Positions 10,361-21,902 of a DNA stretch of 64,000 nt are shown piece by piece. Location: the NCBI GenBank assembly GCA_963798195.1, contig CAWCSF010000010.1, positions 1,426,001-1,490,000 on the forward strand, given 5' to 3'. The translations under genes and the position numbers were made by a program. Each line of letters starts with the position of its first letter. The first letter of the stretch is position 1. The notes beneath the pieces were generated by a model. The model saw only the letters and a list, made by a program, of their open reading frames with translations. It was not told where the DNA came from and ran no database searches. Origin of the DNA: CAVSRC01 sp963798195. Its GTDB lineage: Bacteria; Pseudomonadota; Alphaproteobacteria; Rhizobiales; Kaistiaceae.

Positions 10361-11088
10361 ACATGAGAACGATGACGCTGGCCAGCGCTCTTGGCGCGTT
10401 GCTGATGACTGCCGCGATCGCCAGCGCCGGCGATTATGCCGAACTTAACGTCCTTGGCTTCGCGCCCGACGGCGAGACGTTCGCCTTCGAGGAATACGGC
10501 ATCCAGGACGGCTCGGGCTTCCCATACGCCAACATCTACGTGATCGACACCGCGACCGACCACTGGGTTTCGGGCACGCCGATCCGCCTCCAGACGCAGA
10601 ACGACCAGGCGACGTTGGCGGCCACACGCGCCGAGGCGCGCAAGAAGGCGCAGTCGATCCTCACTTCACGGCAGATAGGCGAGCCCGGCAATCGCGTTGC
10701 CAGCAATCCACCGAGCGAGCTTTCAGCCGACCCCCGCCACGTCATCTTCGTGCCACGTGCCCGCCTGCCATCCGGTGGCGACGCGGCCTACGATCTGGCA
10801 CTGACCGAGATCGAAATGCCCGCCGGCGATTGCCCGGACATGGGCCAGCCGTTCAACGGATTTCGCCTGGTGCTGACGACGGCCAACGGCGCGGCGCATA
10901 CGCTGTCCGAAGACACGCAAATCCCGTCGAGCCGCCATTGCCCGCTCGCATACGGGATCTCCGACGTGTTGACCTACTACCCGGACAGCGGACAGCCGTT
11001 CCTGGTCGTCATTCTCAACATGTACACAGTGGGATTCGAAGGCCCCGACCGCCGCTTCCTGGCGGTCACCTCGACGCTGCCGGACTAG
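10357..11088 (+). CDS. DUF2259 family secreted protein
   Basis: A 243-residue protein with a signal peptide (cut after about residue 24, IASAG/DYA). It contains the DUF2259 start GFAPDGETFAFEEYGIQDGSGFPYANIYVID, which is how I recognise it. The function of the family is not known to me. Four cysteines in the C-terminal half (GDCPDM, RHCPLA and others absent) leave at most one disulfide. The ATG overlaps the rpe stop (ATGA); a second ATG at 10363 is also possible. Rpe and a secreted protein in one coupled pair share no obvious function. Confidence 0.75.
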   Translation: MNMRTMTLASALGALLMTAAIASAGDYAELNVLGFAPDGETFAFEEYGIQDGSGFPYANIYVIDTATDHWVSGTPIRLQTQNDQATLAATRAEARKKAQSILTSRQIGEPGNRVASNPPSELSADPRHVIFVPRARLPSGGDAAYDLALTEIEMPAGDCPDMGQPFNGFRLVLTTANGAAHTLSEDTQIPSSRHCPLAYGISDVLTYYPDSGQPFLVVILNMYTVGFEGPDRRFLAVTSTLPD

Positions 11089-11169
11089 GCTCGTCAGCAA
11101 TCCGGCGATTGTGAAGCCCTCGCCCCTCTGCTAGACCGCGCCGTAACCTGACAACGGCAGGCCAAGCAC

Positions 11170-12480
<1,311 letters not shown>

Positions 12481-12512
12481 TCTCACCAGCCCTCAATCCA
12501 TGGAGCCTGAAT

Positions 12513-13037
12513 ATGGCAGCCTCGATCTACGATATTCCGCTTCGCCGCATTGACGGGACCGACGCCTCATTGGGCGAGCAGGCGGGTTCGGTGATGCTGG
12601 TCGTCAACGTCGCCTCGAAATGCGGGAAGACGCCGCAATACGAAGGGCTGGAGAAGCTCTACGAGAGCCGGCGCGACAAGGGGTTTGCCGTCCTCGGCTT
12701 CCCGAGCAACCAGTTCGGCGGCCAGGAGCCGGGCACTGAGGGAGAGATCGAGGAATTCTGCCGCACGGTCTATGGCGTGAAGTTCCCGATGTTCTCAAAA
12801 CTCGACGTGAAAGGCCCGGACCAGCATCCCCTCTACAAGGCGCTGACCGAGGCGCAGCCGGAACGTGTCACGGTCCCCGGCAAGGAGCCTAAGCCCGGTC
12901 GTGACGTTCGCTGGAATTTCGAGAAGTTTCTGATCGGCCGCGATGGAGCGGTCGTGGGCCGCTTCGACCCGGACGTGACCCCGGAAGACCCGTCCCTGAT
13001 CGCGGCGGTAGACGCTGCCCTCAATCAACGGGCCTGA
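12513..13037 (+). CDS. glutathione peroxidase family protein
   Basis: A 174-residue thioredoxin-fold peroxidase that reduces hydroperoxides. The catalytic set is present: Cys37 in VNVASKCGKT, Gln71 in FPSNQFGGQEPG and Trp134-Asn135 in RDVRWNFEKF. It is a cysteine (not selenocysteine) form. There is no signal peptide. Bacterial members usually use thioredoxin or glutathione; which one cannot be told. It starts 32 bases after purB and ends before a hairpin shared with the convergent gene. A second Cys at residue 83 (EEFCRTVYG) could act as resolving cysteine. Confidence 0.92.
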   Translation: MAASIYDIPLRRIDGTDASLGEQAGSVMLVVNVASKCGKTPQYEGLEKLYESRRDKGFAVLGFPSNQFGGQEPGTEGEIEEFCRTVYGVKFPMFSKLDVKGPDQHPLYKALTEAQPERVTVPGKEPKPGRDVRWNFEKFLIGRDGAVVGRFDPDVTPEDPSLIAAVDAALNQRA

Positions 13038-13051
13038 CGGCAGAAATGCCA

Positions 13052-13078
13052 AGGGCCGCCTCTTTTGGAGGCGGCCCT
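13052..13078. terminator. hairpin between convergent genes
   Basis: Perfect 11-base arms (13052-13062 and 13068-13078) with a TTTTG loop, placed between the ends of the plus-strand peroxidase gene (13037) and the minus-strand gene (13097). No long T-run follows on either strand, so it is a probable but atypical bidirectional terminator. Confidence 0.55.
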
Positions 13079-13096
13079 GATGAAAGCCTGGGCTGC

Positions 13097-13810
13097 TTAG
13101 TGGATGACGCCGAGCGTCTTCAGCGAGCTCGAAAGCGTCATGCCAACCACGAACTTGTCGTATCCCGCACCGCTGTGGTAGCGCGCGTCGAACGAAACCC
13201 AATCCTGGGGTGCCCAGCCGACGCCGATGTTCCAGGGCGTCGTCGTGGCCCCGCCAACGCTGTTTGAGCCGATCGCGGCTGACGCCGAGAAATTGTACGG
13301 CAGGTCGACCGAGGCATTTGCCTCGAGGTAATGGTCGGAGTTGTCAGGGTTCCAGTAGACGGCAGCGCCGACAGTGAACGGATCCACCGGGCTGAACGAC
13401 GCCTTGCCGTAAACCTCACCGTAATCCGCCACGGTGCCGCTGCTGTACACATAACGAACGTAGCCGAAGTCGAAGTCGACCGGACCGAGCGTCGGACGAA
13501 TGCCGATGGACAGGTCGTTCTCCCAGTCCGTGACGCCGGAGTAGCTGACGTTGGAGCCCCAGTAGCCCACGTAGAAGAAGTCATTCAGCGTGAATTCGGC
13601 AAACGGCTGAACGGCGGCATTGCCGTCTGTGTTGGTGGCGCCGCGCGACACGTAGTCACTTGTGAAGGTCACCCCGAAGGCGATGTCCCACTGATGCTTG
13701 TCGGGAGTCGCCTCACCCATCACGTCGGCCGCTTGCGCCGGCCCGTATGCAAGAAAAGCCGTCGCCGCGGCCGCAAGCAGCACCCGCCCCTTCGTGAACC
13801 CGAGTTTCAT
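13097..13810 (-). CDS. TIGR02001-type outer-membrane/secreted protein
   Basis: A 237-residue protein with a signal peptide ending AQA (near residue 27). It has alternating amphipathic strands with many Tyr, Trp, Asp and Gly residues, and it contains FGVTFTSDYVSRGATNTDGNAAVQ. This is the pattern of the TIGR02001 family (Gcw_chp) of unknown function, likely a beta-barrel or secreted protein. The ATG at 13810 follows GGGG at good spacing; an in-frame ATG at 13816 is equally possible. It stands alone, convergent with the peroxidase gene. Transport of a small solute is a guess and not claimed. Confidence 0.75.
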   Translation of the reverse strand: MKLGFTKGRVLLAAAATAFLAYGPAQAADVMGEATPDKHQWDIAFGVTFTSDYVSRGATNTDGNAAVQPFAEFTLNDFFYVGYWGSNVSYSGVTDWENDLSIGIRPTLGPVDFDFGYVRYVYSSGTVADYGEVYGKASFSPVDPFTVGAAVYWNPDNSDHYLEANASVDLPYNFSASAAIGSNSVGGATTTPWNIGVGWAPQDWVSFDARYHSGAGYDKFVVGMTLSSSLKTLGVIH

Positions 13811-13957
13811 GGTCATTGCCCCGTGGAGGAAAAGTGATTCGAAAGCCAAGCACGTCCTGTTGCGGATATGTCAGGCCGGCTGCCCCATTTCAGCAAGACC
13901 ACAATTTAGGCAGGAATCACATTGCGTTACCGCGTTGCGAAAAAGGCACAAACTGGA

Positions 13958-14731
13958 CTAGTTCGCAGTCGCTTCCCTGAGAAAAGTGACAGCGCCGTGG
14001 CTCAGGAACATCTGGTCGCTACCTACCGCGATGAACCGGTAGCCCAGGCCGCGGAAGTGCCGCGCACGCTCTGACGTAGCCGCGAAGACGCCGGCCACCT
14101 TGCCGGCCGCCGCCGCGCGCTGGCGAATGCGGGTAATCGGCTCGTCCAGGGACGCGTCAAACGGAGCGATCCGCGCGCCACCTGAAAGGGTGACGGAGAG
14201 ATCCGACGGCCCCACGAACACACCATCGATGCCGTCGACGGCAAGGATGTCGTCCAGCGCATCAAGGGCGCGGGTCGTTTCGATCATCGCCAGGACGACG
14301 CCATTGCGGTTGGCGGTCTCGAGCTGTGTTTGCTGGTTGTCGATCCCGTGCAGTGTCATGGCCCGCGTCGGCCCCCAACTGCGTTCGCCGACCGGCGGAT
14401 ACTTCGTGGCGGCTGCCAGCGCCCGCGCCTCCGCGGCCGAGTTGATCATCGGCGCGATGACCAGTTCGGCGCCCATGTCGAGGACGCGGCTTGCGGTGGC
14501 GTTGTCGCCGACGGCAATCCGCACCGCGGCGGGCTTGCCGGCCAGCGCGATCGCACCGATGCCGCGCATCACCGAGGCGATATCGTGGAGGCCGTGCTGC
14601 ATTTCCAGCGCCACACAATCATAGCCGCATCGGGCGATGATTTCGGCGACGAGCGGCTCGGGCAGCGACGCCCAACCGCAATAGAGCGTCTCGCCGGCTT
14701 TCAGGCGGCCGGCGAGCGAAGGCGACGGCAT
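13958..14731 (-). CDS. HpcH/HpaI family aldolase
   Basis: A 257-residue TIM-barrel class II aldolase-like enzyme that would split or form 2-keto-acid aldols with a divalent metal. Landmarks are CVALEMQHGLHD (metal-ligand Glu and general-base region), GERSWGPTRA, MIETTRALDALDDILAVDGIDGVFVGPSDLS and the closing VGSDQMFLSHGA. The substrate cannot be predicted; citrate-lyase-beta-like and hydroxy-ketoacid aldolase relatives exist. Its ATG overlaps the stop of the upstream DUF1476 gene, so they form a coupled pair. Cytoplasmic. Confidence 0.88.
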   Translation of the reverse strand: MPSPSLAGRLKAGETLYCGWASLPEPLVAEIIARCGYDCVALEMQHGLHDIASVMRGIGAIALAGKPAAVRIAVGDNATASRVLDMGAELVIAPMINSAAEARALAAATKYPPVGERSWGPTRAMTLHGIDNQQTQLETANRNGVVLAMIETTRALDALDDILAVDGIDGVFVGPSDLSVTLSGGARIAPFDASLDEPITRIRQRAAAAGKVAGVFAATSERARHFRGLGYRFIAVGSDQMFLSHGAVTFLREATAN

Positions 14732-15057
14732 CAGGTGGTCTCGGTGCGGATCTGCTCGATGGCCTTCTGCATCAGCTCGTCCATGGTGCGGCGAATCTGA
14801 TGGTCGGACTGGTCCACGCCGGCAGCGTCGAAATCGCTACGGAGCTTGCGGAAGACGTCCTCATGGCCGGCCTCCTCGAAGTCCGCAGCAACGACTTCCT
14901 TGGCGTAGGCGTCCGCGTCGGTGCCACTCTTCCCGAGCAGGCCCGCAGCCCACAAACCGAGCAGCTTGTTGCGGCGCGCGCCAGCCTTGAACTGCAGCTC
15001 GGCGTCGTGCGCGAACTTGTTCTCGAAGGCATCCTTGCGCTTGTCGAAGGTCGTCAT
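14731..15057 (-). CDS. DUF1476 / F1-ATPase inhibitor zeta-subunit family protein
   Basis: A 108-residue, mostly helical, charged protein starting MTTFDKRKDAFENKFAHDAEL, the hallmark of the DUF1476 family. In Paracoccus the family member is the zeta subunit that blocks reverse rotation of F1Fo-ATPase. Orthologues are widespread in alphaproteobacteria, where the inhibitory strength varies. The ATG at 15057 is preferred to an earlier in-frame codon because the family begins there. The stop overlaps the aldolase ATG by one base. No ATP synthase genes are in the window, so its role here is by family only. Confidence 0.88.
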   Translation of the reverse strand: MTTFDKRKDAFENKFAHDAELQFKAGARRNKLLGLWAAGLLGKSGTDADAYAKEVVAADFEEAGHEDVFRKLRSDFDAAGVDQSDHQIRRTMDELMQKAIEQIRTETT

Positions 15058-15182
15058 GTCGGCGGCTCCCGTAGCCGCTGAAACCGCGGCCAAGCGTGCC
15101 TTGCATATCGTCTGCAAAGGCCTAAATCAACGCCGTCGAGACCCGCGATATCCGGCAGCACGAGTCCGCGCCATTGCGCTCA

Positions 15183-15211
15183 TTGTGCATTTGCAACTGA
15201 TCGCATAAGGT
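15183..15211 (+). promoter_or_regulatory. possible purC operon promoter
   Basis: TTGTGC (15183-15188), 17 bases, then TAAGGT (15206-15211), about 110 bases upstream of the purC ATG in the space between it and the divergent DUF1476 gene. The spacer is ideal and both hexamers are moderate matches. No purine riboswitch-like fold was recognised in the leader. Confidence 0.4.
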
Positions 15212-15323
15212 CCGGCTCGCGGCATCGTTCGGCCGCTCGAGTCGGGCGCAGGCTGTTGTAGCGAAACGATTTTTCGCCTGGGACCCCCGCCAAATGGATT
15301 TCCACAAACCTCGGTATGTGCCC

Positions 15324-16088
15324 ATGAACCGCCGTCGGCGCATCTACGAAGGCAAGAGCAAGATTCTGTTCGAGGGTCCGGAGCCCGGCACGCTCGTCCA
15401 GTTCTTCAAGGACGACGCCACCGCCTTCAACAAGAAGAAGCATGAGATCGTTGATGGTAAGGGCGTACTCAACAATCGCATCTCCGAGCACATTTTCACG
15501 CACCTGAACCGCATGGGCATCCCGACGCATTTCGTGCGGCGGTTGAACATGCGCGAGCAGCTGATCCGCGAAGTCGAGATCATTCCGCTCGAGGTGGTGG
15601 TGCGCAACGTCGCCGCCGGCTCGCTGTCCAAGCGTCTGGGCATCGAGGAAGGCACCGTGCTGCCGCGATCGATCATCGAGTTCTATTACAAGAACAACGA
15701 GCTCGACGACCCGATGGTCTCCGAGGAGCACATCACAGCGTTTGGCTGGGCAAGCCCGCAAGAGATCGACGACATCATGGCGCTCGCCATTCGCGTCAAC
15801 GATTTCCTCTCCGGCCTTTTTCTGGGCGCCGGCATCCAGCTCATCGATTTCAAAATCGAATGCGGCCGGCTGTGGGAAAACGAGATGATGCGCATCGTCG
15901 TCGCTGACGAGATTTCTCCCGACTCCTGCCGTCTCTGGGACGTGCAGACCAAGGACAAGCTCGACAAGGATCGTTTCCGTCGCGATATGGGCGGCCTCGT
16001 CGAGGCGTATCAGGAAGTCGCCCGCCGGCTTGGCATCCTCATCGAGCAGGAGCGCCCGAAAGGCGGCGGACCTGTCCTGGTGCAATGA
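15324..16088 (+). CDS. purC: phosphoribosylaminoimidazole-succinocarboxamide synthase
   Basis: A 254-residue SAICAR synthetase: it joins CAIR and aspartate with ATP in step 8 of IMP synthesis. The N-terminal MNRRRRIYEGKSKILFEG glycine-rich ATP loop, the FKDDATAF block, VVVRNVAAGS and LIDFKIECG are family signatures. ATG 15324 is chosen because the family begins MNRRRRIYEGK; an in-frame ATG 30 bases earlier has no clear ribosome site. The first gene of the long purine run. Its stop overlaps a 45-codon ORF that leads into purS. Confidence 0.96.
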   Translation: MNRRRRIYEGKSKILFEGPEPGTLVQFFKDDATAFNKKKHEIVDGKGVLNNRISEHIFTHLNRMGIPTHFVRRLNMREQLIREVEIIPLEVVVRNVAAGSLSKRLGIEEGTVLPRSIIEFYYKNNELDDPMVSEEHITAFGWASPQEIDDIMALAIRVNDFLSGLFLGAGIQLIDFKIECGRLWENEMMRIVVADEISPDSCRLWDVQTKDKLDKDRFRRDMGGLVEAYQEVARRLGILIEQERPKGGGPVLVQ

Positions 16089-16222
16089 TCCGGCATAGCC
16101 CGGCCGCGTCACTCCCCCTTCTCGCTTTTGTCGCGACGCCGGCCGTCGCTGCGCCGACATGCGCCGCCGGGTTGGTTGACGCGACCGCCATTCACGAGAG
16201 AGCAGCCGGGAGCAGATTGTGA
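16085..16222 (+). CDS. putative 45-aa secreted-type peptide overlapping purC and purS
   Basis: An open frame fills the whole purC-purS spacer. Its ATG (16085) overlaps the purC TGA as ATGA, and its TGA (16220-16222) overlaps the purS GTG as GTGA. The product starts MIRHSPAASLPLLAFVATPAVAAP, which looks like a signal peptide with an AVA/AP cleavage site, leaving about 22 residues with one Cys. Secreted proteins also sit elsewhere in this operon. It could instead be a truncated relic, or a longer protein cut by the insertion errors seen nearby. No homologue is known to me. Confidence 0.4.
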   Translation: MIRHSPAASLPLLAFVATPAVAAPTCAAGLVDATAIHERAAGSRL

Positions 16223-16458
16223 AGGCGCGCATCACCGTAACGCTGAAGCAGGGCGTGCTTGATCCTCAGGGCAAGGCGATTGAAGGGGCGCTGACCTCCC
16301 TCGGCTTCGCCGGCGTCGATGGCGTCCGCCAGGGCAAGGTATTCGACGTCGAACTCGCCGAAACCGATCCGGCGAAAGCCGAAGCCGCGCTGAAGGCCAT
16401 GGCTGACCGGCTGCTTGCCAACACCATCATCGAGGATTTCCACGTCGAACTGGTTTGA
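16219..16458 (+). CDS. purS: phosphoribosylformylglycinamidine synthase subunit PurS
   Basis: A 79-residue subunit that bridges PurQ and PurL in the three-part FGAM synthase and helps to channel ammonia. The sequence KARITVTLKQGVLDPQGKAIEGAL at the N terminus and VDGVRQGKVFDVEL in the middle are standard. GTG is the start, with a GGGAG element at 16208-16212 just before it and overlap with the stop of the preceding short frame. Its presence with a short PurL (about 738 aa) shows the small-PurL complex rather than the fused enterobacterial enzyme. Confidence 0.95.
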   Translation: MKARITVTLKQGVLDPQGKAIEGALTSLGFAGVDGVRQGKVFDVELAETDPAKAEAALKAMADRLLANTIIEDFHVELV

Positions 16459-16545
16459 CCCAGTCCGGCCCCACCTCCTTAAAGCTTTCGCCACAATCGT
16501 CCGTCAGGGAACGCCGCAGGGTGACTGCAAGCGACACGATGGCCA

Positions 16546-17031
16546 ATGCGAAAGCTCGCTCTTTCCCTCTTTCTTCTACTGCCCGCCCTCCCCGCCTCTG
16601 CTGAACCGCCGCCCGTCAACGGCCTGGCATGGGTCGGCGACCTCGAACTGCGTTTCGATGCGAACCGCTGGGCCATCAACGGCGCGGACGCTGCCTACGT
16701 CATCCATTGCCGGATCCACGATTGCCGCCGAACGGAGATCTTCGTTTCGATATCGGATGCGACCGACGCCGACTGCACGCCCAAAGGCCTGATCTTCGAC
16801 CAAGGTGGTTCGTATTCGGATTGGCCGTTCGATCTGGAGAACGAAGGGCTTCAGTTTCACGTCTCCGAGGCTGACATCGGCTGTCGCAACCTGGCCGGCG
16901 GTCCCGTGCGCGCGTGCACGACATTTGGCGGCAGGACATACAACTTCGATGCACCCGGCCAGCATTGCCGGACACCATACGGCGCCGGCCACCGCGTGGA
17001 AGAGATACTCCGGGGGCTTCGCCCGCGATGA
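16546..17031 (+). CDS. secreted cysteine-containing protein of unknown function
   Basis: A 161-residue protein with a strong signal peptide (MRKLALSLFLLLPALPASA, cut before EPP). The mature part has the block LRFDANRWAIN followed by six or more cysteines, suggesting several disulfides in the periplasm. I do not recognise a family. The next gene has the same layout (signal, a D.ARW segment, a Cys pair, then a C-terminal Gly/Cys region), so the two look like diverged duplicates. They are coupled by an ATGA overlap. It lies 87 bases after purS inside the purine gene run. Confidence 0.7.
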   Translation: MRKLALSLFLLLPALPASAEPPPVNGLAWVGDLELRFDANRWAINGADAAYVIHCRIHDCRRTEIFVSISDATDADCTPKGLIFDQGGSYSDWPFDLENEGLQFHVSEADIGCRNLAGGPVRACTTFGGRTYNFDAPGQHCRTPYGAGHRVEEILRGLRPR

Positions 17032-17540
17032 GGACGCTCGCGGCCGTGGCCATTGTGATCTTCAGCGCCGCAGTGGCGCACGCGGAGACCGTCACCATCG
17101 CGGGCATCGCCGTCGACTACGATCCCGCGCGATGGGAGGTCAGCACATTCCGCAACACGGAGCGTGGATCGATGCACGCCCGGTTCGCATGCATCGCATA
17201 CGCCTGCTGGCCCAAGTCCCAAGCCTGGGTGGTCGCGGAGCCGATCGACAATGATGATGCCTCCGACGCCGGGACGCCGGAACCGCAGAACCGGAACATC
17301 TCCACGCGACCGCTGTGGGAAGACGGACCACACACCTACGGCGGCCTCACGCTGACCGGCACAAGAACGACCGACAGCACCTGCCGGGCCCGGACGCCGA
17401 CGATGTTCATGGCGGAAGGCACCCACCACACTTTCCGCTATCGCTTCGGCTCCGGCTTCGCCCTCGGCTGCGGGGGCATCGAGGATGTCGGCGAAGAGGC
17501 CTTTGCGGAACTGCTCACCGGAGTAAAGATCCTGCCGTAA
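17028..17540 (+). CDS. secreted cysteine-containing protein, paralogue of the upstream gene
   Basis: A 170-residue product beginning with a signal peptide (MRTLAAVAIVIFSAAVAHA, cut before ETV). ATG 17028 is chosen because it overlaps the preceding TGA and opens the signal sequence. The mature protein has IAVDYDPARWEVS, then FACIAYACW and CRARTP, aligning loosely with the cysteine pattern of its neighbour. No family was recognised. Both genes sit between purS and purQ, where many relatives have purQ directly after purS. The relation to purine synthesis is unknown. Confidence 0.7.
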   Translation: MRTLAAVAIVIFSAAVAHAETVTIAGIAVDYDPARWEVSTFRNTERGSMHARFACIAYACWPKSQAWVVAEPIDNDDASDAGTPEPQNRNISTRPLWEDGPHTYGGLTLTGTRTTDSTCRARTPTMFMAEGTHHTFRYRFGSGFALGCGGIEDVGEEAFAELLTGVKILP

Positions 17541-17651
17541 TCCCGCGAAATAGCCGTTCCGCGGCGAACTGGCCCTTCCCAAGCCCGCCGAATCGGCTAT
17601 GCGTCTTGTGATGGGCATACGTGCCGCTGGCTCCAACCGCGACAGGCGTCC

Positions 17652-18351
17652 GTGAAATCCGCCGTTGTCATCTTTCCGGGTTCGAACCGCGACCGCGACA
17701 TGATCGCGGCGCTGGAGCAGATCACCGGCCATCGGCCTCACGTTGTCTGGCATGCGGACACGGACGTGCCGCCGGTCGACCTGATCGTGCTGCCCGGCGG
17801 CTTTTCCTACGGCGACTACCTCCGCTCCGGCGCCATTGCCGCGCGGGCGCCGATCATGCGCGCCATCTCGGAGCGGGCGGCTGCGGGTGTCGCCGTGCTT
17901 GGCATCTGCAACGGCTTCCAGATTCTCTGCGAGGCGGGCCTGCTGCCCGGCGTGCTTGATGCGCAATGCCAGCCTGCGCTTTGTCTGCCGCGAGGTGCAT
18001 CTGCGCGTCGAGACCACGGCCACGATCTATACCGGCCGCTATCGCAAATCGCAGGTGCTGCGCTGCCCGGTGGCCCATGGCGACGGCAACTACCGCTGCG
18101 ACGACGGCACGCTGCGCGAATTGACGGACGAGGACCGCGTGGTCTTCCGTTACGTCGACGCGAATGGACGACGGACGCCGGCCGGGAACCCCAACGGCTC
18201 GATCGACGATATCGCGGGCATCCTCAACAAGAAGCGGAACGTGCTCGGCATGATGCCTCACCCCGAAAACCTTATCGAGAACCTCCAGGGCGGCACCGAC
18301 GGTCGCGGCCTGTTCGAAAGCACGGTCGACGCGCTGGCGAGGGCGGCATGA
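17652..18351 (+). CDS. purQ: phosphoribosylformylglycinamidine synthase subunit PurQ, frameshifted by one extra base
   Basis: Glutaminase subunit of FGAM synthase, a class I amidotransferase that makes ammonia for PurL. FPGSNRDRDM is the N-terminal family mark, and the catalytic Cys86 is in LGICNGFQIL. The His-Glu pair is in MMPHPENL near the end, but in another frame. The frame breaks at 17955-17958: removing one base of CTTG restores GLLPGVL-MRNASLRFVCREVHLRVE, matching relatives. The total of 700 bp is one base over. GTG at 17652 starts the protein. Its TGA overlaps the ATG of a lipoprotein gene. Both halves are well conserved, so I favour a sequence error. Confidence 0.9.
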
Positions 18352-18739
18352 TGGCCAGAGGCACGCGCGCGGCGCTGCTCGCGGCAACCATTGCCCTTTC
18401 CGGATGCCAGCTCACCGGCGGTGGCGGTGGCGGCGGGAGCGCGGCCACATCGGACGAGGCCTACGATCTCTCCACCCGGCTCGCCGGCGCGATCGGCCGC
18501 TGCTGGTTCGCCGACGGCGAGACCGCCTTCGCGGGCTACATCTATTCCCCGGAGCGCAACGCTGGCCAGTCCCGCATCCTGATCGTCAAGAAGAGCGACC
18601 CCACCGGTCTTCCCGCCCTTGTCGTCGACGCCACGAGCGGCAGCAGCGCCGACGTTTACGGGCCGATGGCTTCGTCCGTGAACGGAGCGCGCATTCGCGC
18701 CGATGTCGACCGCTGGACACGCGGCGGCACGAGCTGCGC

Positions 18740-18743
<4 letters not shown>
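18348..18743 (+). CDS. predicted lipoprotein embedded between purQ and purL
   Basis: A 131-residue protein with a signal sequence ending in the lipobox LSGC (Cys about residue 21), then a run of glycines (GGGGGGGS) and a soluble domain (GAIGRCWFADGETAFAGYIYSPERNAGQSR, and a last Cys in TSCA). It should be lipid-anchored in the periplasm. The start overlaps the purQ stop and its own stop overlaps the purL ATG (ATGA both times), so it is translated as part of the purine operon. An adjacent ATG at 18351 is an alternative start. The family is not recognised. Confidence 0.75.
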
Positions 18744-20955
<2,212 letters not shown>

Positions 20956-20978
20956 CGACGCCGCCGAGGAGACCGATC

Positions 20979-21212
20979 ATGGCGATGAACGCCAGCGACA
21001 TCGAAGCGTTGATCAAGGAAGCCCTGCCCGACGCGCGGGTGGTTATCCGCGACCTCGCGGGCGACGGCGATCACTACGCGGCCGAGGTGGTCTCCGAGAC
21101 ATTCCGCGGCAAGACGCGCGTGCAACAGCACAAGCTGGTCTATGACGCGCTGAAGGGAAAGATGGGCGGCACGCTGCACGCGCTGGCGCTCCAGACCAGC
21201 GCGCCGGACTGA
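20979..21212 (+). CDS. BolA family protein
   Basis: A 77-residue BolA-like protein starting MAMNASDIEALIKEALPDARV, with the central DGDHYAAEVVSETFRGKTRVQQHKLVY that carries the conserved His and the class II KH-like fold. Such proteins pair with monothiol glutaredoxins to bind a 2Fe-2S cluster. The ATG follows CGAGGAGA (20965-20972). It lies 23 bases after the repaired purL end. The partner grxD is 2 kb downstream, separated by three other genes, whereas in many alphaproteobacteria the two are adjacent. Confidence 0.92.
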   Translation: MAMNASDIEALIKEALPDARVVIRDLAGDGDHYAAEVVSETFRGKTRVQQHKLVYDALKGKMGGTLHALALQTSAPD

Positions 21213-21216
21213 TCCC

Positions 21217-21891
21217 TTGCGGGCCCTCGCGGACAGCCCCCGCGCCGAACTGCTTCTGGAGATTGCAAATATGTTGCACTCCGCGCCGGCGGCCCCTGTC
21301 CTGCGGGTCGCCATCGACGGTGTGGATGGTGCCGGAAAGACGACATTTGCCGACGAGCTTGCCGAGGTTCTGAGGGGTGCCCGACCGGTAATCCGAGCGA
21401 GCATCGATAGCTTCCACAATCCGCGCGCCGTTCGGTACGCCCGTGGCCGCGGATCGCCGGAAGGCTACTTCCACGATTCCTTCAACTACGATGGCCTGCT
21501 CGAGACCCTGCTCAATCCGCTAACCCGAGGCGGCTCCGGCTGTTACCGCACGGCTTTGTTCGACCATCGCCGCGACGCCCAGGTTGAGGCTCCGGAAGAG
21601 ATCGCCTCGGCCGGGTCAATTCTCGTGTTCGACGGCATCTTCCTGCACCGGCCGGAACTTTCGCCGTACTGGGATGTTTCGGTCTTCCTGCGGGTCGATA
21701 CAGACATCTCGGTGAGGAGATGCGCAGACCGCGACGGCAGTTCACCCGACCCGCAAGCGCCGGAGAACCGGCGCTATGTCGAAGGGCAGCGGCTCTATCT
21801 CGCGGCGTGCGATCCTGCCCGGCGCGCGACATTTCTCGTCGACAACAACGATTTCGAGAGACCGCGCTTGATTGCGGCACGCCCGGCCTAG
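21217..21891 (+). CDS. uridine-kinase-like P-loop protein
   Basis: A 224-residue P-loop NTPase of the nucleoside/uridine kinase group. Walker A GVDGAGKT is at 35-42, followed by a strand ending SIDSFHNPRAVRY, the substrate-binding Asp region of uridine-kinase relatives, and LVFDGIFLHRPEL as the second acidic strand. A lid-like Arg-rich helix (SVRRCADRDG) follows. The TTG start at 21217 keeps an N-terminal helix common in this branch. ATG 21271, with GGAG nine bases upstream, is a good alternative giving 206 residues. Substrate uncertain. It begins four bases after bolA. Confidence 0.75.
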   Translation: MRALADSPRAELLLEIANMLHSAPAAPVLRVAIDGVDGAGKTTFADELAEVLRGARPVIRASIDSFHNPRAVRYARGRGSPEGYFHDSFNYDGLLETLLNPLTRGGSGCYRTALFDHRRDAQVEAPEEIASAGSILVFDGIFLHRPELSPYWDVSVFLRVDTDISVRRCADRDGSSPDPQAPENRRYVEGQRLYLAACDPARRATFLVDNNDFERPRLIAARPA

Positions 21892-21902
21892 CGGAGTGAT
21901 TC

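Noticed and set aside
16089..16218. Riboswitch between purC and purS
   Set aside because: The space is filled by an open frame and shows no purine-aptamer-like pairing; other leader regions also lacked a recognisable aptamer.
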